Shown: piece by piece, positions 1 to 9,570 of the stretch
Layout of the letters: every line of letters starts with the position of its first letter
Position numbering within the stretch: position 1 is the stretch's first letter
DNA from: Owenia fusiformis
Taxonomy: Eukaryota; Annelida; Polychaeta; Sabellida; Oweniidae
Direction: 5' to 3'
NCBI GenBank assembly: GCA_903813345.2
Contig: CAIIXF020000002.1
Span: 6,871,772 to 6,935,771 of the forward strand
DNA: 64,000 nucleotides
Notes under the pieces: model-generated
Told to the model about the DNA's origin: nothing
Seen by the model: only the letters and a program-made list of their open reading frames with translations
Databases searched by the model: none
Position numbers and translations under genes: made by a program

Positions 1-80
1 TATACTTGGGTGTTAGATTTTTGCTACCGAGATACCCAATTTTATATGAAGCTATTGTTGAAATGCCTTATATTTTGTAG

Positions 81-2406
81 AACCTGGAAATGTTGGCGCA
101 TGGGTCAATGTCACTTTGGCAAGACCATTTTGGGTTAAAGAGGTTGGTATGATCCAGAATCGCGAGAGCCTCTTAACGCAGGCCCGCAAAGTCAAAATGG
201 ATTTCAGCGATGGTTCAACAACCAAGGTATTAAACAATTATCTTAAGTAATAAATCACTAGTCTCGTATTCGAATGCATATGTCAAACATTAAAGTACCT
301 GTATGAATTGAAATTGAGATGAATTTTCTTTACTAGACGGATATGTTTGATATGAAATCTACGGACCAACATAGTTGGGAATCTGTGAGATTTGAACCAC
401 CTCTTCTTGCCAATTGGGTAAAGATAACGTTCATTGAAGCGTATGTGAAATCAGCAGAACCATTTGGAATAGTAGAACTGGATATACTTGCTGGTAACTA
501 ATTTCAGTCATTAGAGAAAGAAAATATATGTGCAAAAATTGCCTATACCTTAAATCGATGAACATAGGGTAACTAAAAAAGTAAGCAATATACTTAGTTG
601 GGTAAAGAGAAATATATGCAGCCATATAAATTGCAGTTAAAGCTAATAGATTGTTCATGTTGTTTATATCATTTGCAGATTTTGGACCATTGACTAATCA
701 GGCTGCTCTTATTGGAACTGCAACGTCATCATCTCAATTCAACTCGGATCTTGCTGCACATAACGCAATTGATGGGACACTCATTGCCAATTTTGCTTTT
801 CAATGGAACACGTGGGAAGGCCAGTGGATTTCAATTACGTTAGATGCGGAATATTGGGTACACGTGATTAAATACGCAAACAGATGTGCAAGGAACAGTC
901 AGCACAAGAAAGTACTTGTCCAGCTGTACGATGCGTCGGCAAGTTTGAAATGGGGAATTTCGGTAAGCATCCATGCACTTAAACACCAAAGGTGGTAACT
1001 CAAAATATTTAAAGTAATGTTTCGAGACATTTCAAATATAAGATGACATTTTTTCATAAATCAAACCAAGAATTGTTACTTTGATGGATTTGAACCATGC
1101 TACGTGCCATTCTTTGTTAAAGGTGTGCGTATGAACCATTTCAAGTATTCTACAAAAGCCAAAATTAAGCATGTCAAAACTAAAACTTATATTTACTTTT
1201 AGTGCTTATTTGATACGACTAACTAACAAGTAGTAAAAAACATTTGTTATTTGGTCACTAGAAAAAACAATTTTGAGGGCGATGATTATCCTTGGTTTTA
1301 CAATATTACACGTTTACATACACGTTATATTTAATAACGTACAATTTACCCCCCCCCCCAAAAAAAACATACTAATAAGAACTGTCTGCCAATTGGTATT
1401 AAGATGTAATTTAACACTTCCAAATAGGATTTCAAATTTTATTTTAGTCGCATGTTGTAATGCAGATGTTTTACTTGTAGGTCAGTTCGCAAGTTTTTAT
1501 GTATTTTGATGAATTTGAATGTGGAAGTTTTCGATGGACAACCCTTCCTTTACCAAACGCCCGTTTGATGAAATCTGTGAAGTTCACAATCGAGGAAATG
1601 TTGAATATCGAGGCGTCAGAAATAGCAACAGGGATGAGTGAAATTCAAATCTTCACAGGTAGTTATTGCTTAACGACTATGACAACCTTTTTATTCCCAA
1701 TCCTTTAAGATTATAGTATTTGAGTTCTGTACTTTCATATAAAGTGATAACGATGTCTGTATCGAATATCATTTGGCACGTGTACTTTTCAAATGCAAAA
1801 ATGCAATTTCTATAATTTGTATTTGAAGTTTTTTTTTATTATATTCAAACTGTTTTCATGTTATGCTAATATTGAACTACCCCAAGCTGAAATTCGTATT
1901 TCATCATTATTTTGAACTGATAATTATATATTGACAAAAGTAGATGTTAAATGAGTATAAATGTTGTAGGACAAAACCTTGCAAGTTCGTCAGCTCCAAT
2001 TGTGCACGAAACGTTTCAGTCTGAGAAGAGACAACTCATCCGTACACTGACAGATATGGACAAAAGTGTCTGCGCCTTTGAGGTTCAGTATGTGTCTGGG
2101 TCGAGATTGCTGTTTTACACAAATGCCATTGGACTTACTCAGTTCAAACTGGTGATTACAACAAATGGTGGAGCTGCAGATGATTTTGACGTGTTTAGCA
2201 CAGGTGACACGACAGCCAATGTAACAACTGCAAAGATGCTACGCTGTGCCGGACCGGAGTACCCAGGCACGGGGGAGTTTACATGGACCTGTAAAACAGA
2301 TGAAGGAGAAGACTCTCTTCATGCTGCAATAGTATCGGTATCGACCTCAACCGTGTATCAGATATGTGAGATTGAACTACAAGCTGTATTTGATATCCCA
2401 GAGTAA
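81..2406 (+). CDS. Lectin-like secreted protein, copy 1 (3' part, last five exons)
   Basis: Seen: exons 81-226, 337-493, 679-962, 1481-1658 and 1970-2406 (stop TAA) have AG acceptors and GT donors and join in phase 1/1/1/0/1, giving about 400 codons. The 5' exons lie outside the window. Exons 1-2 and 3-4 each encode one beta-sandwich module resembling the galactose-binding/F5/8C fold (patterns such as NAIDGT, QWISITLDAEYW, ANWVKITFIEAY and ending ELDILAG). The last exon encodes a further module with Cys residues and a C-terminal CEIELQA strand, as in lectin-type beta-sandwiches. Same exon lengths (146, 157, 284, 178, 437 nt) as the end of the gene at 17.5-28.9 kb, so a paralogue. No membrane anchor is visible at the C-terminus, so the product is probably secreted. 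Ligand unknown. The N-terminal architecture is inferred from the paralogue. Confidence 0.82.
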
Positions 2407-2562
2407 TCAATTCACATAATATTCTCGGAGTGTGAATTGATTAATATTCATGTACTGTACATTGACAAATATTCAATAGATGTGAATTGACAAATTGTTT
2501 TGGAATATTAATTAGACAGTATTCTTTATGTGTAAATTAAAACATATTTCTGTCGTGTATAA

Positions 2563-2702
2563 TAGGTTATTCAAATGGAAGGGATTGAATATGAATTTCA
2601 TTACGAGGAAAATATGAAATTGGCCATGGAAAATACGATGTTCTCTCTTCTTATGGAAAAATTCATATTCCATCACGACCATAAAAACCTATTGAGGCCA
2701 TT
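2563..2702. repeat. Short foldback MITE (about 140 bp)
   Basis: The ends are imperfect inverted copies: TAGGTTATTCAAATGG at the left against the reverse of ACCATAAAAACCTATTG at the right, followed inward by a shared ATATGAATTT arm. A related longer copy lies at 34032-34232. No coding capacity. Confidence 0.55.
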
Positions 2703-2766
2703 GAAATTTTGATCATCGATATAACACATCAGTTTCGTTACACAAACGCATTATGTCAACTATAAA

Positions 2767-3008
2767 AGTAGTTACAGAAACGAGAGTTCTGACGCACCTT
2801 TAACATTGAGTCCTATGGGGAGGGACACGATTTTTCATAGTACCCTCCCTAACATGGGCTCCAATGGGGAGGGACATCTGTGAGCCTCCCTGAGCTCGGG
2901 AGGCACATACGGGGACCCCACCCCTCCCCCCTCGGCGTGGTGGCGTGTACATATTTCGGGAATCTCGGGCCCTAAGAGTAACGGACGCCCTACCCCACGA
3001 CTATACGT
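2767..3008 (+). repeat. Left terminal inverted repeat of the Polinton-like element
   Basis: About 242 bp that reappears inverted at 6902-7139 with very few differences. It contains a GC-rich stretch (2935-2990) and short runs of GGGGAGGGACA. The near identity of both ends suggests recent insertion or gene conversion. Confidence 0.92.
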
Positions 3009-3009
3009 T

Positions 3010-3222
3010 CCGGAAGTTAGCCATTTTGACAGGAAGTCAGCCATTTTGACCGGAAGTCAGCCCGGAAGTCAGCCATTTAACCGGAAGTCGGCCATTTTGA
3101 AGCTTTCTAGCAGGAAGTCAGCCATTTTGCATCTGTCTGGGCAAGAGGGTGACATCATAGCGGAAGTGAGGCATCTTTTAGTCGGCCTGGGTAGGTTTTA
3201 AAACGGAAGTTAGCCATCTTTT
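3010..3222 (+). promoter_or_regulatory. Subterminal array of CGGAAGTCAGCCATTTTG motifs
   Basis: About six to eight copies of a roughly 20-bp unit (GGAAGT-(C/T)-(A/G)GCCATTTTG-AC) between the left TIR and the ATPase gene, densest at 3010-3130 with degenerate copies near 3161 and 3203. Each unit joins an ETS-type core (CCGGAAGT) to the complement of a YY1-type core (CAAAATGGC). Inference: a promoter/enhancer for the ATPase gene, or subterminal binding sites for element proteins. The array is present only at this end. Confidence 0.5.
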
Positions 3223-3224
3223 CC

Positions 3225-3545
3225 CTACCTCCTCCCACTTCCTCCTTACCTCCTCCTTACCTCCCCCCGCCTCCTCCCTACCTCATCATTACCTCCTCCC
3301 TATATCCTCCTTACCTCTTCCCACCTCTTCCTTACCTTCTCCCACCTCCTCTCTACCTCCTCCCGCTTCCTCCTTACCTCCTCCCACCTCCTCCCTACCT
3401 CATCATTACCTCCTCCTTACCTCCTCAAACCTCTTCCTTACCTCCTCCCACCTCCTCCCTACCTCCTCCTTACCTCATACCTCCTCCTACTTCCACCCAA
3501 CCTCCTCCTGTCTCTTCTCCATCTTCCAAACCTCCTCCCCTCCCT
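3225..3545 (+). repeat. Pyrimidine-only CCTCC microsatellite-like tract
   Basis: About 320 bp of degenerate tandem CCTCCTTACCTCCTCCCA-type units with almost no purines other than A, inside the Polinton-like element just upstream of the ATPase gene. It could form triplex DNA or act as a promoter-proximal CT element; function unknown. Confidence 0.8.
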
Positions 3546-3715
3546 TTACTTTAATATTCAATAGTTTATAATGTCATAAATGCCTGTTTATGTTTACAAT
3601 TGATCTTAATTGACACATTTTGAACCAATCACAATACTGCACATTAGAATATTCTTATATATTTTAAGTTGTCCATGTTTTGAGTCATTTTACTGATAGA
3701 TCTTGAACAGACAAC

Positions 3716-5306
3716 ATGTCTTTCAATTGTTCTGAGTGTAGTGTGAATTTTACGAGAGGTGATAACCTATCAAGGCATATGAATAAGTTTCATGGAGAAA
3801 AAATGCATCAGTCTGATGTTATGCTGAAACATCCGTTTACTATGATAGCAGGTATAGGCATGGACATGTTGAAATTAAAAGTCTGATAGGTTTCTAAATA
3901 TAGAAAGAGAGCATGTCAATTTATTAAAAAAAAATTTTTTTGTTGTATTTTCAGCCGGACCAACATCGTCGGGGAAGACCTGGCTTATGAAGCACTCGAT
4001 CAAAAATGTTGAACGGTATATATCCCCAATTCCTAGAAGAATCATCTGGTGTTATGGTCAATGGCAGCCTGCCTACGAAGAGCTAAGAAAATACCCACAT
4101 TTGGAATTTGTGAAGGGAATACCAGAGGATATTGATGATTCAAGATACCTTGACACTTCAGTTCCTACTTTGATACTTCTCGATGATCTTATGAATGAGG
4201 CAACAAATGATCAACGGATATGTGATCTCTATAGCAAAGGCAGTCACCATCGAAATCTGTCTGTGATATGCCTACTCCAGAATATGTATCATCAAGGAAA
4301 AATGAATAGATCGATGAGCTTAAACTCTCACTATATGATACTGTTTAATAACCCGAGAGATCGCCAACAGGTGGCATTCTTATCGAGGCAGATGTACCCC
4401 GGAAATGGAAACAAGTTGGTCAGAGCATATACCAACGCAACTAGTCGACCCTATGGTTACCTGCTTCTTGATCTGAAGCAAGAAACTTCGGAGCACAGCA
4501 GATTGAAACCAAATGCCTTTACTAAAAGTGAAGTTGAATTTGAAAGTCATCACGATTCCCGCAACTTCAAGGAACCAATGAATGATTCAAAACACTTACT
4601 TGAAAGACAGGGTATTTCAGAAGTTGACTATCCGACGACAACATTTATAAATAGTAGTGATGTTAAGAACTACCCTTACATGGAACGTGAATTTCGAGAA
4701 GACAGCATGGTATCCTGTGATGACTGTGGTTTAGTATTTGATAGCATTCACGACTTACAGAGGCATATAAAAAAGTGGTGTCAAGATCAGGGACCACTAC
4801 CCAAGAGGATGAGGACCCAATCTACCCAAAATATTGAGGAGAAGATTCCTCAAGACAAAGACAATGACGTTGATGACGATGATGGTGATTTGAAAGCAAA
4901 TGAAACATTTGCATTCTTAAAGAAGTGGTCTATAAGACAGAATGAGGAAGACCACCGACGTAAAGTGGATGAGTATATGGATAGAGGGATGGATAAGACA
5001 GAGGCTGTAGAAAAGGCAGATAATAAACTATTGTCAAAGAATAAGGAAGAATTTATAAAAGGATATAAACAATTCGTCAAGCTAACGGTTGATGTAAAAG
5101 ACAATGCGTTACACAGAAATATAATTGATTCAATAAATAATATGATGAGGAGGGGTGTCTCTGTGAACTTAGCCATTAGGAAGACACTTTTAAAAAACAA
5201 ACACAAGTTTGATGAGGTCTTTATAGAGGATACAGACCAGGAAAGTAGCTCCGAGGAAGAACAGAGTGAATCCGAAAACGAGGCTGTTGAATCAAGCACT
5301 GAGTGA
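3716..5306 (+). CDS. Zinc-finger P-loop ATPase of the Polinton-like element
   Basis: Two exons, 3716-3851 and 3955-5306 (phase 1 intron, GT...AG), give 495 aa. Start chosen at 3716: the first ATG, directly before a C2H2 finger (C-x2-C-x12-H-x4-H, residues about 5-26). Residues 47-54 are a Walker A motif (GPTSSGKT), lost if the intron is ignored. Walker B (LILLDD) is near residue 120, followed by a polar QN 'sensor' segment. A second finger-like motif (C-x2-C...H...C) sits near 299-320, and the C-terminus is charged and acidic (SSSEEEQSESENE). Known: Polinton-type elements carry packaging-type ATPases; this one fits that broad class, but the fingers suggest a DNA-handling role. It lies 59 bp upstream of the integrase on the same strand. 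No frameshift or stop seen. Confidence 0.78.
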
Positions 5307-5365
5307 TAAATATTAGCAATTTAAAGAGAGATCGTCATTAAGGAGTCAGATTCCGACAGTGTAAG

Positions 5366-6463
5366 ATGGCATATCAAGACTATTTAAAGAAATTATACTT
5401 TGACAGTCGAAATTCTGGAGCCTTTGCTGGACCAGACAAACTCTATAGAGCTGTACTAAATGATGGGAAATACCAGCTGTCCCGTTATCAGATAAAGAAA
5501 TGGCTGGACAATCAAGAAGCTTATGGCCTACAGAGACCTTATAAGAAACGATTCGCTCGTAACAAAGTATATGTCTCGCATATTGACGAACAATGGGATG
5601 CAGATCTTATGGATGTCTCTAATATATCATCGCAGAATGACGGGATAAAGTATATCCTGGTTGCGATTGACATTATGTCTCGCTTTGCCTGGGTTAGACC
5701 GCTACACTCCAAAACTGGAAAGGCAGTGGCGGAGGCTTTCGATGATATATTGAAAGAAGGTCGACAACCAGATGTCACTAGGACGGACAAAGGTCAAGAA
5801 TTCCGCGCTAAGGTTGTACAAACATTGTTGAATAGATGGGGAGTCCGCCATTTTGTTACGGGTAATACCCCCAAGGCCAACTATGCAGAAAGATTGATAA
5901 AGACGTTAAAGACTAAAATAATGAGGTATATCACGTACAAACAGAACCATAGATTTATAGACAATTTACAAAACTTTGTGAAGAGTTATAACGCCACTTG
6001 GCATAGGGGTATAAAAATGGCTCCTAAAAATGTATCTAAAGACGATGAATTGGTTATTTGGTGGCGGATGTATTATCCTAAATCAACTATCGTTAAAACC
6101 AAATCTAATCACATCTTTAAATTCCCCATTGGAGCTCTGGTAAGAATTACCCAGTCGAGACATGTTTTTAGTAGAGAATACGACCAACATTGGACAGGGG
6201 AAATTTTTAAAGTAACGAAACGTTTTATTAGGCAGGGCCTCCCATTATATCGTTTAAATGATTTTCAAAATGAAGACATTAAGGGTACTTTTTACCAATC
6301 GGAGCTTCAAAGAGTACAAGCGAATGAAGATGATATTTGGAAAGTAGAAAAAATCTTGAAAACACGAACTAGACGAGGGCAACGGGAACATTTAGTGCGT
6401 TGGCAATATTGGCCAAAAAAGTTTGATTCGTGGGTTAAAGATTCCGATTTAATACCTTTGTAA
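5366..6463 (+). CDS. Retroviral-type integrase with C-terminal chromodomain (Polinton-like)
   Basis: Single exon, 365 aa, apparently intact. An N-terminal helical region carries a KIKKWL-type helix. The catalytic RNase-H-fold core has D80 (in DADLMD), D141 (in RTDKGQEF) and E175 (in NYAERLIKTLKTK), with 33 residues between the last two. The C-terminal 40 residues form a chromodomain (WKVEKIL, LVRWQYWP, FDSWV). No HHCC zinc motif is evident. Role: inserts the element; the 6-bp target duplication around it agrees with an integrase mechanism. The chromodomain probably guides insertion to marked chromatin. Start at ATG 5366, shortly after the ATPase stop at 5306. Among the most secure calls in the window. 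Confidence 0.93.
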   Translation: MAYQDYLKKLYFDSRNSGAFAGPDKLYRAVLNDGKYQLSRYQIKKWLDNQEAYGLQRPYKKRFARNKVYVSHIDEQWDADLMDVSNISSQNDGIKYILVAIDIMSRFAWVRPLHSKTGKAVAEAFDDILKEGRQPDVTRTDKGQEFRAKVVQTLLNRWGVRHFVTGNTPKANYAERLIKTLKTKIMRYITYKQNHRFIDNLQNFVKSYNATWHRGIKMAPKNVSKDDELVIWWRMYYPKSTIVKTKSNHIFKFPIGALVRITQSRHVFSREYDQHWTGEIFKVTKRFIRQGLPLYRLNDFQNEDIKGTFYQSELQRVQANEDDIWKVEKILKTRTRRGQREHLVRWQYWPKKFDSWVKDSDLIPL

Positions 6464-6639
6464 TTTGTGTATGATTCAATGAAGAATTTTGAATGTTATA
6501 ATGTAAATATGTATTATAGTTGATGTATTTTGAAAAGAAGTGTGTTGACGAATTAGCAAATAAATATTTATCCCAACCAAATGTAACATCCATTAAACGG
6601 TATGATCTTAAATCGATGAAGGACGTTACACTAATTAAA

Positions 6640-6880
6640 GTTGATGGATGGTTGATTGATAATCGATAATCGAGCTAGGTCCGCACTTTAAAGTACAGTC
6701 CAGAGTAATTTGTTTCGTAAACTGACAGCTGGATGACCTTAAAACGATAAGACCTCGCGAGTACGAAACGCCTGGTTGATAGGTAATCGATAATCCGCCT
6801 GGGCCGCACTTTATAAATAAGGCAGTGACATTTACGACGCGTACTGGTTTATCGATTTATTGTTTTTGGCGGGAATTCGA
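6640..6880 (+). repeat. Right subterminal duplication and E2F-like site
   Basis: Two copies, about 130 bp apart, of GGTTGAT-(n)-TAATCGATAATC followed by GGNCCGCACTTTA (near 6643-6690 and 6770-6818) lie between the integrase stop and the right TIR. A TTTTTGGCGGGAA string near 6865 matches the E2F consensus. Possible transposase/integrase binding sites or an S-phase-linked promoter; inference only. Confidence 0.45.
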
Positions 6881-6901
6881 ATAGTATCCTTACAGTAAAC
6901 G

Positions 6902-7139
6902 TACAAACGTGGGGTAGGGCGTCCGTTACCTTAGGGCCCGAGATTCCCGAAATATGTACACGCCACCACGCCGAGGGGGGAGGGGTGGGGTCCCCGTATG
7001 TGCCTCCCGAGCTCAGGGAGGCTCACAGATGTCCCTCCCCATTGGAGCCCATGTTAGGGAGGGTACTATGAAAAATCGTGTCCCTCCCCATAGGACTCAA
7101 TGTTAAAGGTGCGTCAGAACTCTCGTTTCTGTAACTACT
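6902..7139 (-). repeat. Right terminal inverted repeat of the Polinton-like element
   Basis: Inverted copy of 2767-3008. The outermost bases GTAACTACT meet the target duplication TATAAA at 7140. Confidence 0.92.
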
Positions 7140-7302
7140 TATAAAGTATGATGACCAGTATGAAAACTGAAAATATCGAAATCGACACTCCCCGTCCGCC
7201 ATCTTACATGCAAAGGTGACGGCTGTAACCATCGCTTGAAACCGACCAGTAAATACCAAACCAAGAAAAGGTCATTTACATTTTGATCATCGATATAACC
7301 AC

Positions 7303-7470
7303 CAGCAGATCTAGACGGGGGCGTGGGGGGCGCACACCCCCCCCTATAAAGTCGGAAAATTCGTGTTTTGCCTCATTGCTTTTTACAAAATTTGAATCTT
7401 TTTTTAATTCGCTCACAGTTATCATCACACGCCCCCCCCCCTCTAACACAAAATCCTGGATCCGCCCCTG
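7303..7470 (-). mobile_element. 168-bp hAT-like MITE
   Basis: Ends CAGCAGATCTAG and the reverse of CAGGGGCGGATCCAGG are inverted and diverged. Flanks are near-identical 8-bp sequences, ATAACCAC (7295-7302) and ATAACACA (7471-7478), as expected of hAT insertion. It carries long poly-G and poly-C runs and splits a sequence that is uninterrupted at 2712-2750. Confidence 0.65.
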
Positions 7471-7478
7471 ATAACACA

Positions 7479-9570
7479 TCAGTTTCGTTACGTAAACGAA
7501 ACTTCAAAAACGGTCAAGGTCTACCCTTTTTAACCCGGGCCCGTCAACATAATGTTCCGGAGTTTCTCTGCTTACAACACGTGAAATAGCAAAAATAAAA
7601 ATCGTACCTTCGAGGCTACGACAAAGAATAACTACGAGTAAAATAGGTATTCTCATCTTCCACCTACAAAAATGCGGTTTATGCGTTGTAAGTCCAACGT
7701 AGTATTCTCGCGATAATCATTATAAAATAATAACATTAAAGTAACTTATTTACGATGTATCTAAAATCTAAAACCTCAAAAGTAATAGATATGACTATAT
7801 GTTGTATGAAAAGAGATCTTTAAAAAAAATTGTGTCTGAGAGATAAATAAAAAAGAAAACAAAACTCAGTCTTGACCGGGAATCGTACCACCGACAGCTG
7901 GATTCCATCTATCAAAACCTTGGCCTAGCGCCTTACTCCATTATTAGGCCACACTAGCATCAGGGGGGGGGGGAGATTTCCCAAAGATGCCCTATCATAT
8001 TAGCACGTTTGAAAACAAATTTTATAAACAGGCCTCAATTTGCCGTTAAAATGGATCTCCAAATGTTCACTGTAGTTTTATGAGTATTCTCTACAAGTAT
8101 GGATCGAGTAACTTCAATAGTATTACCGTAGGTTTGAAATGATCATGTTGAACTGATGTTGACGCCATTCCCACGATTTCAAATTTAACTTTGCGCATGC
8201 GACCCACTGAGAGAGCACGTGCTAAGGTTTGTTCACGTGATCGAATCCTGCAATTTGATTGGAGATGATGCAAGAGATGATGTAATGGGGAATCCTCGAA
8301 TACGATAGAATATGAAAGAATTATGGGAGCTACTCACTCCTCCTGCTAGCATGATGAAATAACTCCGTAATTCTAAAGCTATGTTATGAATTTTAGAAGA
8401 CCGTCGAATCACAAGATTAATAAAAAAAATAGTCAATAATCATTTTAATAATATTTAAATATCTATTTCGGTAAATTTTTAAGTCAAAACCAGGATTGAT
8501 GATGTAAATTCAGTTTTCATTTAGATAATCTATTTCCTGTTATGAGTCGTAAAAAAAACATGGCTCCGAAAAAATATTTCTTGCATCCAAATTTCAAAAT
8601 GATATACATCCATGGATCAGTTATTTTTGGCACCTGAACCCATCCTAATAGAAAGGTAAGACTATTTTCTTGACTCATTTCGCTTAAATTGTCGAAATTC
8701 GGCCTAGAATCGTAAATGTGTTACTTTAATGGATCAGTTACATTGTGCTAAGTGCATCTATCATACTTTATTTGTAGTTCTGCTTCATTGATTTCTTGGT
8801 ACTCGTGACTCTGTAACAACCTTGCGATTGTTGTGGAAACAAAAAGGAATCATTTTTTGATATATAACGTCATGATTCAGTGACCACGTGAGGACCAGTG
8901 AGAAGTCAGATGAGGGCCAAAAAACGCCACAAATCCCCTCATATATATTTCAGTGTTCTTTAATCATCGGTCAAAATGGGACTATGTGACATTCTCCCAT
9001 GATGTCCAATAATGTCCGGGGGACAAGAGCGGACAAGTTGGGACAAAACGGGCAAAGGGACAAAGTCGGACATTGTCCCATTGGTGTACGGCTAGCTTAA
9101 GTCCTCATACCCTAGTTACATGTGATAAATTGTCATTCGGACGTATATATAAAATATACTTATGCAAAATTAATGCATCGCCAGTTGTTATCATAAGATA
9201 GATTTAACCCTAATGCGGGTAAAGGGGGGGGGGGGAGTGGAAGAATGTATGGGGAAGCGTATGTTACATATTATATACATTATTTCAATATATATGTTGT
9301 TGTTTTAAATAGAATAATTGAAAAATCGATCTCCCTATGTTTCGTTGACCTGCGTTTGACCTAATTTTGACCCGATCCCCCTCGTTAATGTTTGAAACAT
9401 ATGAGGGTTAAACAATAAAATAGTATTTTATTTCATTTTTAAAACAGTGATTTATTTCAACAATCAACATTTTTCATCACTTCAAAATAAAGGGACGCTA
9501 TCTCATTCTTCTAATTGCAAATAGTAATAGTTGACTATACTCTTTCATGTCCAGGTTTCTATTGGCTGAT
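7479..9570. other. Gene-free interval with homopolymer tracts
   Basis: No exon-like stretch seen on either strand. Contents: a tRNA-like repeat (7871-7956), a G run near 7963, GGACA-rich short repeats at about 9016-9085, and a G run at about 9227-9237. The rest is AT-rich with stops in all frames. Confidence 0.6.
7871..7956 (-). repeat. tRNA-like SINE fragment or tRNA pseudogene
   Basis: Read on the minus strand it has a B-box-like GGTACGATTCCC and an A-box-like TGGCCTAATAATGG at about tRNA spacing, but the arms do not fold cleanly. Best called a decayed tRNA-derived repeat. Confidence 0.35.

Larger units (their letters stand above)
2767..7139 (+). mobile_element. Polinton-like (Maverick-type) two-gene transposon, 4373 bp
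   Basis: Seen: terminal inverted repeats of about 240 bp (2767-3008 and 6902-7139) starting AGTAGTTACAGAAACG, flanked by a perfect 6-bp target duplication TATAAA (2761-2766 and 7140-7145). Known: TIRs beginning AG and 6-bp TSDs are typical of Polintons. Inside are an ATPase gene (3716-5306) and a chromodomain integrase gene (5366-6463), both on the plus strand and without stops. Absent: protein-primed polymerase B, protease and capsid genes of the usual 15-20 kb element. It is more GC-rich than its surroundings. Either an internally deleted Polinton that kept two intact genes, or a distinct small family that borrows replication functions. Element boundaries are very secure; the family name is a little less so. 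Confidence 0.88.

Noticed and set aside
1351-1360. Poly-C and poly-G runs (also near 7963, 9227, 15673, 15957, 27787, 49440) as regulatory G-quadruplex sites
   Set aside because: Single homopolymer runs, common in this genome; one pair is shared by the duplicated introns. No evidence of function.
4850-5299. 149-codon minus-strand open frame
   Set aside because: Antisense shadow of the acidic, Ser-rich end of the ATPase gene.
7023-7259. Minus-strand open frame overlapping the right TIR
   Set aside because: Runs from flank into the TIR, and the left TIR gives a similar shadow; no domain.
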